This document shows positions 34,636-43,070 of a stretch of 64,000 nt of DNA, in pieces. The notes under the pieces are model-generated. The model made no database searches. It saw only the letters and a program-made list of their open reading frames with translations, and was not told the DNA's origin. Positions within the stretch are counted from its first letter, which is position 1. The number at the start of each line of letters is the position of its first letter. The DNA is from DATARH01 sp963734125 (GTDB lineage Bacteria; Pseudomonadota; Alphaproteobacteria; ATCC43930; CGMCC-115725): contig CAVTGB010000081.1 of NCBI GenBank assembly GCA_963734125.1, forward strand, positions 48,472 to 112,471, given 5' to 3'. The position numbers were made by a program, and so were the translations under genes.

Positions 34636-36106
34636 GGTGCGGCGGGCGCGCAGCGGCGAGGAGTGCGGAGAGGTCGAGGTGCCGTTCGAGATGGTCGGCG
34701 AGTGCGTCGAGCGCGGTCTCGATCATCACCTCGTATTCGAGGGCACCGCCCGCAACCCCGAGCCGGGCGAGGAAGGCGCGGCGAAAGCCATCGCTGGCGA
34801 AGAGGCCATGGAGGTAAGAGCCCATGACCCTGCCGTCCGCGCTGACCGCGCCGTCGGGCCGGCCGCCGAGGTCGAGCATCGGCCGGGCGAGCCCGGCGCC
34901 GGAAGTGACGCCGAGATGCATCTCATAGCCGTAGACCTTTGTGCCGCTCGCAAGCTCGGTGCCGGCGGCCTTGGAGAGGCGCTTTTCACCGCCGAGCACG
35001 GTTTCGACGTCGAGGAGCCGGAGCCCGGGCGCCGTGCCGGGCGGGCCTTCGCAGCCCTCGGGGTCGGCGATGGCGCTGCCGAGCATCTGGTATCCGGCGC
35101 ACAGGCCGAGGATGGGTCCGCCGTGGCGGCGATGCGCCAGGATGTCGATGTCCCAGCCTTCGCGCCGCAGAAATGCGAGATCGGCGAGCGTCGCCTTCGA
35201 GCCGGGGAGGAGGATGAGCGCGGCATCGCGCGGCAACGGCGTCCCCGGCCGCACCCGCACGATCTCGACCGCAGGCTCGGCCGCGAGCGGGTCCAGATCG
35301 TCGAAATTGGCGATGTGCGGCAATAGCGGGACGGCGATCTTGAGCCGCGCCGCAGGCGTGGGAGGGTGAGGGGCCGGCACCGCGAGCGCCATCGAATCTT
35401 CGGCCGGGAGGGCGCTGACGGCGGGGAAATACGGGACCACGCCGAAACAAGAGAGGCCGGTGCGCGCGCCGATCGCGGCGATGCCGTCGTCGAACAGCCT
35501 CAGGTCACCGCGGAATTTGTTGACGATGTAGCCGGCGAGCCGGGCGCGTTCGCTGGGAGCCAGCAACGCGTGGGTCCCGGTGAGCTGGGCGATGACGCCG
35601 CCGCGCTCGATGTCGCCAACGAGGACCACCGGCACATCGGCCGCCTCGGCAAAACCCATATTGGCGATGTCGCCGGCGCGCAGATTGATTTCGGCCGGGC
35701 TGCCGGCGCCTTCGACGAGGACGAGATCGGCCGATTCGGCGAGCCGGTCGAAGGCGGCGAGCACCGCCGGCAAGAGGCTCGGGGCGAGCGCGCGGTACTG
35801 GCGCGCCGATGCGGTGCCGTGAACCCGGCCGCACAGCACGATCTGGGCGCGGCCCTCGGCTTGCGGCTTCAACAAGACCGGGTTCATGTCGATCGCGGGG
35901 GCGATGCCGCAGGCGCGCGCCTGCAAGGCCTGGGCGCGGCCGATCTCGCCGCCGTCGTGCGTGACCGCGGCGTTGTTCGACATGTTCTGCGGCTTGAACG
36001 GCCGCACCCTGAGCCCCTGCCGGGTAAAGGCGCGCGCGAGGCCCGCGACGATCAGCGACTTCCCGACATCAGAGCCGGTGCCCTGCAGCATCAGCGCGCA
36101 GGTCAT
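34619..36106 (-). CDS. cobQ: cobyric acid synthase
   Basis: A 495-residue glutamine-dependent amidotransferase that amidates the b, d, e and g side chains of adenosylcobyrinic a,c-diamide. The N-terminal ATPase has MLQGTGSDVGKS and RPFKPQNMSNNAAV, then VLVEGAGSPAEINL. The C-terminal glutaminase has ILGLCAGYQMLG with the nucleophilic cysteine and GSYLHGLFASDGFR with the catalytic histidine. It is the last gene of the riboswitch-led operon; its start meets the cobO stop. Confidence 0.95.
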   Translation of the reverse strand: MTCALMLQGTGSDVGKSLIVAGLARAFTRQGLRVRPFKPQNMSNNAAVTHDGGEIGRAQALQARACGIAPAIDMNPVLLKPQAEGRAQIVLCGRVHGTASARQYRALAPSLLPAVLAAFDRLAESADLVLVEGAGSPAEINLRAGDIANMGFAEAADVPVVLVGDIERGGVIAQLTGTHALLAPSERARLAGYIVNKFRGDLRLFDDGIAAIGARTGLSCFGVVPYFPAVSALPAEDSMALAVPAPHPPTPAARLKIAVPLLPHIANFDDLDPLAAEPAVEIVRVRPGTPLPRDAALILLPGSKATLADLAFLRREGWDIDILAHRRHGGPILGLCAGYQMLGSAIADPEGCEGPPGTAPGLRLLDVETVLGGEKRLSKAAGTELASGTKVYGYEMHLGVTSGAGLARPMLDLGGRPDGAVSADGRVMGSYLHGLFASDGFRRAFLARLGVAGGALEYEVMIETALDALADHLERHLDLSALLAAARPPHLTRAA

Positions 36107-36729
36107 CAGAACTCGATGCCCTTTTGCGCCTTGACCCCGGCGCGGAACGGATGCTTGACGAGCGTCATCTCGGTGACGAGGTCGGCGGCGTCGATCAGCT
36201 CGGGCGGCGCGTTGCGGCCGGTAACGATGACATGAAGATCGCGCGGCTTTGCCTTGAGCACCGCGACCACCTCATCCGTCGCCAGATAGCCGTAGCGCAG
36301 CACGATGTTGAGTTCATCGAGCAGGACAAGGCGATAGGAGGGGTCGGCCAGCATCGCCTGCGCCGTCTCCCAGGCGGCGCGCGCGGCGGCGATGTCGCGG
36401 GCGCGGTCTTGCGTATCCCAGGTGAAACCTTCGCCCATCGCCCGGCAGGTGACCAGATCGGGGAAGCGCTGGAGAAGGGTGCGCTCGCCGGTGCCCCAGG
36501 CGCCCTTGACGAACTGCACGATGCCGACCCGCATGCCATGGCCGAGGCAGCGCAACACCATGCCGAAGGCGGCCGTGGTTTTCCCCTTGCCCGACCCGGT
36601 ATGGACGATGAGGAGCCCCCTTTCCTCGGTCTTCGTCGCCAGGACCTTCCTGCGCGCCGCCTGGCGCCGCTCCATCTTCTCGCGATGGAGGCGATTGATC
36701 TCGTCGTCGCCGAGCGTCGGGTCACGCAT
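36106..36729 (-). CDS. cobO: cob(I)yrinic acid a,c-diamide adenosyltransferase
   Basis: A 207-residue CobA/CobO-type ATP:corrinoid adenosyltransferase that attaches the upper 5'-deoxyadenosyl ligand. The P-loop is HTGSGKGKTTAAFG, followed by LVLLDELNIVLRYGYL and VIVTGRNAPPELIDAADLVT. Its N-terminal helix (LHREKMERRQAARR) is typical. It overlaps cobN by eight bases and cobQ by one, so the three are tightly coupled. Confidence 0.95.
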   Translation of the reverse strand: MRDPTLGDDEINRLHREKMERRQAARRKVLATKTEERGLLIVHTGSGKGKTTAAFGMVLRCLGHGMRVGIVQFVKGAWGTGERTLLQRFPDLVTCRAMGEGFTWDTQDRARDIAAARAAWETAQAMLADPSYRLVLLDELNIVLRYGYLATDEVVAVLKAKPRDLHVIVTGRNAPPELIDAADLVTEMTLVKHPFRAGVKAQKGIEF

Positions 36730-39700
36730 CGCCGATCAGCTCCGCGCACACGCTGTTACGCTTGGGTGCCCACAGGCCGCGCTCGATCGCCTCGCGAAAG
36801 CGGCTTTTTGTCTCGGCGAGCGCGGCGGGGTTGTGCACCGCCATAAAATCCAGAACCGCGTTATCGCCGATATAGGCGTCGTAAAGCGCCTCGAAATGCG
36901 AGTCGTCGACGGCGCGGGTGGTGGCGCTGAAGGCGAAGAGGTAATCGACCGTCGCGGCGATCTCGGCGGCGCCCTTGTAGCCGTGCCGCATGACGCCGCG
37001 GATCCAGCGCGGGTTGGCGGCGCGGCCGCGTACGACGCGCGCCAATTCCTCGCGCAGCGTGCGGATGCGCGGCCGGTCGGGCTGCGAATGATCGTTGTGG
37101 TAGACCGCCGGCTCCGCCCCCGACAGATGGCGCACGGCGAGCGCGAGCCCGCCCTCGAACTGGTAGTAATCATCGCTGTCCAGGAGGTCGTGCTCGCGGT
37201 TGTCCTGGTTGTGGATGACGGCTTGCGTAGCGGCGAGCCGCTGTTCGAGGAGCCCGCGTTCCGGCCGGCCCTCGGCGCCGGCGCCATAGGCCCACCCGCT
37301 CCAGCCGAGATAGGCGTCGGCCAAATCCTCCTCGTCCTCCCAGATCCGCTCGTCGATCAGTGTCTGAAGGCCAGCACCATAGGCCCCGGGTTTCGAGCCG
37401 AAGATTCGGTAACCGGCGCGCAACGCCGCTTCGCCCGGATCGGCACCGGCGGCTTCGAGCGCGGCGCGGTCGGCGGCGACGCGGGCGGCGAGCGGGTTGG
37501 TTTCGGGCGGCTCGTCGAGCGCGGCGACGGCGCGCACCGCGCTGTCGAACAAATCGATGAGGCCGGGAAAGGCGTCGCGGAAGAATCCCGAGATGCGCAG
37601 GGTGACATCGACCCGCGGCCGGTCCATCACCGACGCCGGCAGGATCTCGAACCCGGTGACCCGCCCGCTCGCTCCCTCCCAGAGCGGGCGCGCGCCGATG
37701 AGGGCCAAGGCCTGGGCGATGTCGTCGCCGCCGGTGCGCATGTTGGCCGTGCCCCAGGCGGAGAGCGCGAGTCGTGCCGGGTAATTGCCGTGCTCCTGGG
37801 CGTGGCGCTCGACCAGCAACCCGGCCGAATGCCAGCCGAGCTGCCAGGCCGCCGGGGTCGGCATCGCGCGAGTATCGACCGAATAGAAATTGCGCCCGGT
37901 CGGCAAGACTTCGGGCCGGCCGCGACTGGGCGCGCCGCTCGGACCGGGCGGCACGGCCCTGCCGTCGAGCGCGGCGAGGATGCCGGCGAATTCCGCCGCG
38001 CCGCAGGACGCGACCGCCGGGCGCAGCACATCCTCGATCCAGCCGAGCACAGCCCGCGTCGCGTGCCATTGCGGCTCGGGCTCGGCAGCGCCGGAGACAA
38101 GGCGCAACGCCAATGTTTCGAGCCGCTCGACCGTGTCGCCGGCCGTACGCCAGCCCCCACCCTTCCCTCTCCCGCCTGCGGGGGAGGGCTTTGCATCGCC
38201 CAGCGTGCCCCCTCCCCCGTAGGCGGGGGAGGGTTGGGGTGGGGATTCCGCGGCGAGTGCGCGCGGCCGCGGCCCCGCCCACGGTTCTCCAAGATCGAGC
38301 ATCAGGGGGTCGGCGCCGAGGGCGAGGTCGGCGGCGAGCGCGCGCAACAGCGATTCGGCGTGCGCTCCGCTGCCGCGCCGGGTGCGGGCGAAAGCGACGA
38401 GGAGAGCGTCGAGGAGGTCGCCCGTCGGGCTTTCTCCGAACACATGCAGCCCGTCGCGGATCTGCAATTCCTTCAGTTCGCAGAGAAACCCATCGAGCTT
38501 TTTGAGGGCGCGCGGCAGGTCTTCGCCGGGCGCAATGCCGCAATCCTTATCGATTCCGGTGGTGCGGGCGCGCTCCAAGATCTCGGCGGCGAGCGGCGCG
38601 ACGCGGCGCGGGTCGCCGCGCAGGGCGTCGTAATACTCGTCGATCAGGCGCTCCAGCTCGGCCTGCGGGCCATAGCTGCCGGCGCGCGTCAGGGGCGGGG
38701 TCAGATGGTCGATGATGACCGCCTGCGCGCGCCGCTTGGCCTGGCTGCCTTCGCCGGGATCGTTGACGATAAAGGGGTAGAGATGCGGCACCGGACCCAG
38801 CACCGCCTCCGGATAACATTCAGCCGACAGCGCCAGCGCCTTCCCGGGCAGCCATTCCAGGGTGCCGTGCTTGCCGAGGTCGATGACGGCGTCGGCGCGG
38901 AAGTTGTCCCGGAGCCACGCATAGGCCGCGACATACGAATGCGGCGGCACCAGCGCCGGGTCGTGATAAGTCGCTTGCGGATCGAGGTTGTAACCGCGCG
39001 CCGGCTGGATCAACACCGCGACATTACCCTCCCAGAAGCCGGGGATCGCAAAGCGGCCGCAATCGAGCCGGCCGGGACGGAAGAACGGGTCCTGCTCGGC
39101 CGCGCCCCATTGTGCTTCGACCCCCTGCCGCACCGCGGCGGGCAGGCTGTCGTAAAAGGCCGAGTAGTCGGGGAAGGGGAGGTCTTCCTCGGCGGGGGCG
39201 TCGGGCCGGGCGTTGCTGGGCCCGGCGAGGAGGCGCTCCATCAGTGAGGCCGCATCCCGCGGCACCTCGCCGGTAAGGTACCCCGCCGCGCCGAGCGCGC
39301 GCAGGACCACGATCGCCGATTGCGGCGTGTCGAGCCCAACCCCGTTGCCGATGCGGCCGTCGCGATTGGGGTAATTGGCGAGGATGATCGCGATCCGCCG
39401 CTCGGCGGGCGGTTTCCGACGGAGCCGCGCCCAGTTGCGCGCGAGGTCGGCGACGAAGGCGACGCGGTCGACGACCGGCCGATAACCGACGAGGTCGGCC
39501 TCGGTCAGGGGGTCGCGGCCCAGCGGCTCCTTGAACGACACCGCGCGCGAGAGGATGCGGCCGTCGATCTCGGGCAAGCTTACGTTCATCGCCCGGTCGC
39601 GGGGCCCGAGGCCGCGCGTGCCGGCGCGCCAGGCTTCCGCGTCGCCGCCGGAAAAGACGACCTGCAACACCGGGCAATCGGCCTGTAGCGGGTCGGCGCC

Positions 39701-40528
39701 GCCCGCCGCGGCCACCGAAAACCCGGTCGCGTTGAGGATCACATCGGGGGGATGAGCGGCAAAAGCTTGCGTCAGCAGCGTAGCTGCTTGCGGTTCCTTC
39801 AAACTGTGGACAAAGACCGGCAGCGGCCGTAGCCGGCGCGATCCTAGCGCCTCGACCAGCGCATCGACGGGCGCGGTGTTGCCGGATTGCACGAGCGCGC
39901 GATAGAAGACGATCGGCACGACGCCCTCATCTCCGCGCCACTCGGCGGCGATGTCGTCGAGGCTCGGGAGCGCGCGCCCCGGCCAGTAGAACCCGGCGCG
40001 CAGGAGCGGCGCCGGCTCGGCCCATTCGCAGCCCCTGCCGATGAGGCTCGCCGCATAGCGCAGGAAATTGTCGGCGTTGCCGGGCCCGCCCTCGGCGAGA
40101 TAGCGCCATAGGCGCCGGCAGGCGGCAGGCGGCACGGTCGAGGCCCGCGCCAGTTCGGCATCCTGCTTATCGTCGCCGGACACGAGCGCGAGCGGGACGG
40201 CGTGATCGGCGCAGGTCGCGACCAGGCGCTCGACCCCGTACGGCCAATAGGCGCTGCCGCCGAGCAGCCGGGCAACGACGAGGCGGGCCTGCGCGACCAC
40301 AGCCATATAGAGATCGACCGAGAAATTGTGGCCGAGCCGCATGACCGGCGCGAGGCGCAGGCGGGGCGCCGCCGGGTCGGCGGCGCACGCGCGCGCCTGC
40401 GCCGCCGCCAGCAGCGCGATCTCGGTGTCGGCACCGGTCAAGACGACGATGTCGCCCGGGGTCTGGGCGAGGTCGATCGCGGCCGACCCGTCGGCGATGA
40501 TCCCCGGTTCGGTGGCGAGGAGATGCAT
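36722..40528 (-). CDS. cobN: cobaltochelatase subunit CobN, with an in-frame repeat insertion
   Basis: A 1268-residue large subunit of the ATP-dependent aerobic cobaltochelatase, which inserts Co(II) into hydrogenobyrinic acid a,c-diamide with two AAA-type partners not found in this window. Conserved blocks include IILANYPNRDGRIGNGVGLD, VIDLGKHGTLEWLPGKALAL and the C-terminal RNPRWIRG-like region with MRHGYKGAAEIAATVDYLF. Around residues 760-792 the protein contains a Gly/Pro-rich insert (SPAYGGGGTLGDAKPSPAGG) translated from a palindromic repeat at 38154-38248. It lies in a linker before WRTAGDTVERL, and the frame is kept. The start is one base after the cobW stop region. Confidence 0.94.
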   Translation of the reverse strand: MHLLATEPGIIADGSAAIDLAQTPGDIVVLTGADTEIALLAAAQARACAADPAAPRLRLAPVMRLGHNFSVDLYMAVVAQARLVVARLLGGSAYWPYGVERLVATCADHAVPLALVSGDDKQDAELARASTVPPAACRRLWRYLAEGGPGNADNFLRYAASLIGRGCEWAEPAPLLRAGFYWPGRALPSLDDIAAEWRGDEGVVPIVFYRALVQSGNTAPVDALVEALGSRRLRPLPVFVHSLKEPQAATLLTQAFAAHPPDVILNATGFSVAAAGGADPLQADCPVLQVVFSGGDAEAWRAGTRGLGPRDRAMNVSLPEIDGRILSRAVSFKEPLGRDPLTEADLVGYRPVVDRVAFVADLARNWARLRRKPPAERRIAIILANYPNRDGRIGNGVGLDTPQSAIVVLRALGAAGYLTGEVPRDAASLMERLLAGPSNARPDAPAEEDLPFPDYSAFYDSLPAAVRQGVEAQWGAAEQDPFFRPGRLDCGRFAIPGFWEGNVAVLIQPARGYNLDPQATYHDPALVPPHSYVAAYAWLRDNFRADAVIDLGKHGTLEWLPGKALALSAECYPEAVLGPVPHLYPFIVNDPGEGSQAKRRAQAVIIDHLTPPLTRAGSYGPQAELERLIDEYYDALRGDPRRVAPLAAEILERARTTGIDKDCGIAPGEDLPRALKKLDGFLCELKELQIRDGLHVFGESPTGDLLDALLVAFARTRRGSGAHAESLLRALAADLALGADPLMLDLGEPWAGPRPRALAAESPPQPSPAYGGGGTLGDAKPSPAGGRGKGGGWRTAGDTVERLETLALRLVSGAAEPEPQWHATRAVLGWIEDVLRPAVASCGAAEFAGILAALDGRAVPPGPSGAPSRGRPEVLPTGRNFYSVDTRAMPTPAAWQLGWHSAGLLVERHAQEHGNYPARLALSAWGTANMRTGGDDIAQALALIGARPLWEGASGRVTGFEILPASVMDRPRVDVTLRISGFFRDAFPGLIDLFDSAVRAVAALDEPPETNPLAARVAADRAALEAAGADPGEAALRAGYRIFGSKPGAYGAGLQTLIDERIWEDEEDLADAYLGWSGWAYGAGAEGRPERGLLEQRLAATQAVIHNQDNREHDLLDSDDYYQFEGGLALAVRHLSGAEPAVYHNDHSQPDRPRIRTLREELARVVRGRAANPRWIRGVMRHGYKGAAEIAATVDYLFAFSATTRAVDDSHFEALYDAYIGDNAVLDFMAVHNPAALAETKSRFREAIERGLWAPKRNSVCAELIGDA
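38154..38248. repeat. palindromic repeat inserted in frame within cobN
   Basis: Two inverted G/C hairpin units face each other: CCCTCTCCCGCCTGCGGGGG at about 38165-38184 and CCCCTCCCCCGTAGGCGGGG at about 38209-38228. Outer ends CCCCCACCC and GGGTTGGGGTGGGG are complementary. The same outer CCCCCACCC/GGGTGGGGG signature flanks the intergenic pair at 52424-52543. Inside cobN its length keeps the frame open, adding about 30 residues. Confidence 0.85.
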
Positions 40529-40529
40529 G

Positions 40530-41558
40530 TCACCCCGCCGTCAGCGCGGTTTGGATCGCGGCGCGGTCGATGCCCTTGCGGCCGATGACGACCAGCCGGC
40601 TCGTCCGAGGTTCGCCGGAGAGCCACGGGCGATCGAAATGCTGCTCGATGCGGTCGCCGACCGCCTGCACGACGAGGCGGCGGTCGCGCCCTGGCACGTC
40701 GAGAAAGCCCTTGACCCGAAGCACGTCGTGGGCGCGGATCAGCGCCAGAAGGCGGGCGCGGAACCCGGCGCCATCGCTGACCGGCCCGCGCTCGACGACG
40801 AAGCTCATAAAATCGTCGTGGTCGTGTAGCGCGTCGAGATCGTGGCAGGACGGGCGGGCGGCGAGGTCGTCTTCGGCCGAGGCGGCAAGTCCGAGCGCAA
40901 CCGCGGGCGCTACCCTCCCCTGCTCGGCATCCACCAGCTTGACCCCAGGGCGCAGCTTCGCCATGAGGTCGCAGCGCAGCGCCGAGAGCCGGTCGGGCGC
41001 GATCAGATCGGTCTTGTTGAGGATGACCAGATCGGCGCAGGCGAGCTGATCGCCGAACACTTCTTCGAGCGGGTTGTCGTGGTCGACCGCCGGGTCAGCC
41101 TCGCGCTGCTTGGCGACCGCTTGCGGGTCGCTGGCGAAGCGGCCGGCGGCCGCCGCCGCCGCGTCGATCATGGTCACGACGCCGTCGACGGTCAGGCGGG
41201 TGCGGATCTCGGGCCAGGCAAAAGCCTGTACCAGCGGCTTTGGCAAGGCGAGGCCCGAGGTTTCGACGACGATGTGGTCGGGTGGCGCGGCACGGTCGAT
41301 GAGGCGCGTCAAGGTCGGCACAAAGTCGTCGGCGACAGTGCAGCAGAGGCAGCCATTGGCCAATTCGACGATGTCCTCGTCCCGGCATGCTTCGTCGCCG
41401 CAGCCGAGCAAGAGTTCGCGGTCGATCCCGAGTTCGCCGAACTCGTTGACGATGATCGCCAGGCGATGGCCGGAAGCGCCGGCGAGCAGATGCCGCACCA
41501 GGCTGGTCTTGCCGGCGCCGAGAAAGCCGGTGACGATCGTTGCGGGGATGCGGCGCAT
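40530..41558 (-). CDS. cobW: CobW GTPase, cobalt metallochaperone for the chelatase
   Basis: A 342-residue G3E-family GTPase. It has Walker A GFLGAGKTS, Walker B HIVVETSGLALPKPLV and the metal-binding GCLCC motif (ANGCLCCTVADDF), plus NKTDL for guanine recognition. It sits directly before cobN, the usual place for the protein that feeds Co(II) to CobN. A CHDLDALHDHDDF stretch in the C-terminal half may add metal ligands. Gaps to cobU (three bases) and cobN (one base) indicate one transcript. Confidence 0.94.
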   Translation of the reverse strand: MRRIPATIVTGFLGAGKTSLVRHLLAGASGHRLAIIVNEFGELGIDRELLLGCGDEACRDEDIVELANGCLCCTVADDFVPTLTRLIDRAAPPDHIVVETSGLALPKPLVQAFAWPEIRTRLTVDGVVTMIDAAAAAAGRFASDPQAVAKQREADPAVDHDNPLEEVFGDQLACADLVILNKTDLIAPDRLSALRCDLMAKLRPGVKLVDAEQGRVAPAVALGLAASAEDDLAARPSCHDLDALHDHDDFMSFVVERGPVSDGAGFRARLLALIRAHDVLRVKGFLDVPGRDRRLVVQAVGDRIEQHFDRPWLSGEPRTSRLVVIGRKGIDRAAIQTALTAG

Positions 41559-41561
41559 GCC

Positions 41562-42116
41562 TCAATTCCCTTTCAGCACCAGCGGCAGCCCCGCCGCGAC
41601 AAACACCACGCGGTCGGCGAGCGCGGCCATTTCCTGGTTGAGAAGGCCGGCGGCGTCGCGGAAGCGGCGGCCGAGCGGGGTTTCGGGTACGAGGCCGAGC
41701 CCGACTTCGTTGGCGACCAGGACTACGGGGCCTGCCGCATCGCGCAGCGCCATGCGCAAGGTTGCGACTGCATCGTCGATTGCCCCCTCGGCCAGCATCA
41801 GGTTCGACAGCCACAAGGTCAGGCAGTCGATCAGGAGCGGGCACGCGGGACCGGTCTCGGCGGCAATCGCCTCGGCGAGAGCGAGCGGCGCCTCGACCGT
41901 GCGCCAGAATTGGCCGCGCCCGCCACCCTCCCGTCGCGCGCGATGCGCGGCGATGCGGGCCGCCATCTCGGCGTCTCCCGGCTCGGCGGTTGCGCAATAG
42001 GTGGCGCCGCGTGCCGCGCGTTCGATCAGCGCCTCGGCATAGCGGCTCTTGCCCGAGCGCGCGCCGCCGAGGATGAGGGTGAGCCGGGGCAGCTGCCCCG
42101 CAGGGGATGACGACAA
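41562..42116 (-). CDS. cobU: adenosylcobinamide kinase/adenosylcobinamide-phosphate guanylyltransferase
   Basis: A 184-residue bifunctional enzyme (CobP in Pseudomonas naming) that phosphorylates adenosylcobinamide and activates it with GTP. The P-loop is LILGGARSGKSRYAE, followed by TAEPGDAEMAARIAAHRARR, FWRTVEAPLAL, LLIDCLTLWLSNL and VANEVGLGLVPETPLGRRFR. It is the first gene behind the cobalamin riboswitch and heads the cobU-W-N-O-Q operon. Confidence 0.95.
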   Translation of the reverse strand: MSSSPAGQLPRLTLILGGARSGKSRYAEALIERAARGATYCATAEPGDAEMAARIAAHRARREGGGRGQFWRTVEAPLALAEAIAAETGPACPLLIDCLTLWLSNLMLAEGAIDDAVATLRMALRDAAGPVVLVANEVGLGLVPETPLGRRFRDAAGLLNQEMAALADRVVFVAAGLPLVLKGN

Positions 42117-42164
42117 AGGCTCCTCCTCCGCCCGAGGAATCGTGCCGGTTATTCCCTCACTTGA

Positions 42165-42335
42165 GAGGGCGCGGTGCGGAGGTCTCCTGGCTCGGGGTCA
42201 TCGCCCGGCGGCGCCTTCCCGGCCCCAGGGATGGGGTTAGTGGACTATGCCGCGGGCTCGCCGCTAACAGTTGCGGGGGCAGCGCCGGTCTTGCACCGGA
42301 CTTCCCTGTCGCATCGCGGGGCGAGGCTAGCATGG
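42165..42335 (-). promoter_or_regulatory. cobalamin riboswitch upstream of cobU
   Basis: On the reverse strand the leader shows the adenosylcobalamin riboswitch hallmarks in order. GGGAAGTCCGGTGCAAGACC lies near 42287-42308, then CTGCCCCCGCAACTGT, and further on GAGCCAGGAGACCT, the B12 box, at about 42180-42194. The start codon of cobU lies about 50 bases beyond the core. Between them a short hairpin (CCCTC/GAGGG, about 42153-42170) may be the expression platform. High adenosylcobalamin should shut off the cobU-W-N-O-Q operon. Confidence 0.93.
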
Positions 42336-42377
42336 CGAGGGCAGGATCGCCAGTGTGCCCGTCTTAGCGTGCCCGTT

Positions 42378-43070
42378 TCACCGCGGGGGGCGGTTGACGG
42401 TGACGACGCGCCAGCCGTGCCCCAGGCCGGGGCCGTCGACGTGTTCGATGCGGGTAATCGAACAATTTTCCATCGTGAAGGCGAGGCAGGCCTCGGGGTC
42501 GAGGCCGAGGGCGAGACCCAATGCGGCGCGGATCGTCCCGCCATGCGCGACGGCGATGATGTCGCGGCCGCGATTGACGTCGAGTACCTGGTGGATCGCG
42601 CGCGCGACGCGCTCCATCACATCGATGAAGCTCTCGCCGCCGGGGACCCGCTCGTGCGCCGGGGCATGCCAGAAGCGATGAAAGACGCCGCCGCGCGAGC
42701 GGTGCAGCTCGTCATAGGTCAGCCCCTGCCAATCGCCGAAATTCTGCTCGGCAAGGTCGGGGATCGCGGCCGCTTCGGGGCCGGGGATCGGGTCGGGACC
42801 GGTCAGTCCGGCGCGCACGATCGCTTGCGCGGTTTCGTGGGTGCGGCGCAGGTCGCTCGTCACCCACGCCGCATTACGCGGCAATTGCCGCGCGAGGCCG
42901 GCGAAAACCGCGCTGTCGGTACAGTCGCACGGCATGTCCTTCTGGCCGTAGATGCGCCCGTCATGGTCTACGGGCGCGTGCCGCACCCACCAGAAGCGCG
43001 TCGTTGTCGCGGCCGCTCCGGTATTGCCGGTGCCGATCATCCCGGCGCCGAAGGGCGAAGCTTGGCTCAT
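42378..43070 (-). CDS. histidine phosphatase, CobC-like (alpha-ribazole phosphatase candidate)
   Basis: A 230-residue phosphoglycerate-mutase-like phosphatase. The catalytic motif is WVRHAPVDHDGRIYG (phospho-histidine in RHA), the acid/base glutamate region is EQNFGDWQGLTYDEL, and the second histidine is in IAVAHGGTIRAALGL. Its position next to cobS and just upstream of the cobalamin riboswitch suggests removal of the phosphate from alpha-ribazole phosphate or adenosylcobalamin phosphate. It overlaps the cobS gene by four bases. The long N-terminus before the motif may hide a later start. Confidence 0.85.
   Translation of the reverse strand: MSQASPFGAGMIGTGNTGAAATTTRFWWVRHAPVDHDGRIYGQKDMPCDCTDSAVFAGLARQLPRNAAWVTSDLRRTHETAQAIVRAGLTGPDPIPGPEAAAIPDLAEQNFGDWQGLTYDELHRSRGGVFHRFWHAPAHERVPGGESFIDVMERVARAIHQVLDVNRGRDIIAVAHGGTIRAALGLALGLDPEACLAFTMENCSITRIEHVDGPGLGHGWRVVTVNRPPR

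Noticed and set aside
36392..39247. A 951-residue open frame antisense to cobN
   Set aside because: It is the low-stop shadow frame of a GC-rich gene. Its translation is Arg/Gly/Ala-rich with no domain, while the opposite strand encodes a well-conserved CobN.
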